From CAZVJA01 sp964626885 (GTDB lineage: Bacteria > Planctomycetota > Planctomycetia > Planctomycetales > Planctomycetaceae): a stretch of 14,254 nt of DNA. Made by a program: the position numbers and the translations under genes. Location: NCBI GenBank assembly GCA_964626885.1, contig CAZVJA010000134.1, positions 1-14,254 of the forward strand, read 5' to 3'. The notes beneath the pieces were generated by a model, which was not told the DNA's origin, did not search any database, and worked only from the letters and a program-made list of their open reading frames with translations. Below are positions 14,160 to 14,254 of this stretch, piece by piece. The stretch's first letter is position 1. Every line of letters starts with the position of its first letter.

Positions 14160-14254
14160 GACCCACGAAGTTTTGCACGTTGACGGATCTCGCAAAGCGC
14201 GGTGGAATGATCCTTGGGCTGGGCCGCGTGCCCACGGTTTTGCGTGAGCGTGCG
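14160..14254. repeat. Repeat-like sequence at the right edge
   Basis: Two similar phrases occur within 70 bases: CCCACGAAGTTTTGCACG (about 14162-14179) and CCCACGGTTTTGCGTG (about 14230-14245). The stretch GGGCTGGGCCGCGTGCCCACGG looks like a phrase I associate with intergenic repeats in planctomycete genomes. A plus frame open here to the edge (TLTDLAKRGGMILGLGRVP) could also be read as protein. The region is cut by the window edge, so its nature is unclear. Confidence 0.2.

Noticed and set aside
1..14254. CRISPR array, tRNA or rRNA genes
   Set aside because: No regularly spaced direct repeats, no cloverleaf-like segments and no rRNA signatures were found on reading either strand.

Overview
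The window is a GC-rich bacterial chromosome segment, most likely from a planctomycete (Planctomycetota). This is inferred from three things: the PQQ-propeller protein at the right end has the N-terminal layout typical of that phylum (a WPQF motif, then an ETGLLKEWP motif); the glycan genes resemble clusters I associate with planctomycetes; and almost no start has a clear Shine-Dalgarno sequence. No rRNA or protein marker here fixes a species.

Positions 263-10710 hold nine plus-strand genes for making and exporting a surface glycan. First is a Wzt-type ABC-transporter ATPase with an extra C-terminal domain (263-1552), then a large KpsC/KpsS-like capsule glycosyltransferase (1684-3732). A tightly packed run follows: an FkbM methyltransferase (3754-4509), a CgeB-like glycosyltransferase (4506-5636), a TIGR04325-type methyltransferase (5633-6472), a divergent FkbM-like methyltransferase (6469-7488), a sugar-nucleotide epimerase/dehydratase with an unusual active site (7492-8490), a DegT/DnrJ/EryC1 PLP-dependent sugar aminotransferase (8528-9697) and a GT-A (GT8-like) glycosyltransferase (9694-10710). 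Four junctions are 4-base ATGA or GTGA stop/start overlaps, which points to one operon with translational coupling. A working model is that the epimerase and aminotransferase make an amino sugar nucleotide, the three glycosyltransferases build the chain, the three methyltransferases decorate or cap it, and the ABC transporter exports it. The permease partner (Wzm) is not in the window and would be expected just upstream.

After a non-coding gap with repeat-like sequence (10711-10958) come two unrelated genes: a peptidase M19 (membrane-dipeptidase family) enzyme with all metal ligands (10959-12017) and a membrane-anchored PQQ-like beta-propeller protein (12160-13566).

The right end (13567-14254) is gene-poor. 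It holds a stem-loop, the last 34 codons of a broken IS3-family transposase on the minus strand, a possible small minus-strand gene and a repeat-like edge. It looks like a degraded insertion site. No tRNA, rRNA or CRISPR array was seen. The most interesting points are the replaced catalytic tyrosine in the epimerase, the methyltransferase-rich coupled cassette next to a Wzt with a possible glycan-recognition domain, and the unexplained C-terminal tail of the KpsC/KpsS-like protein.
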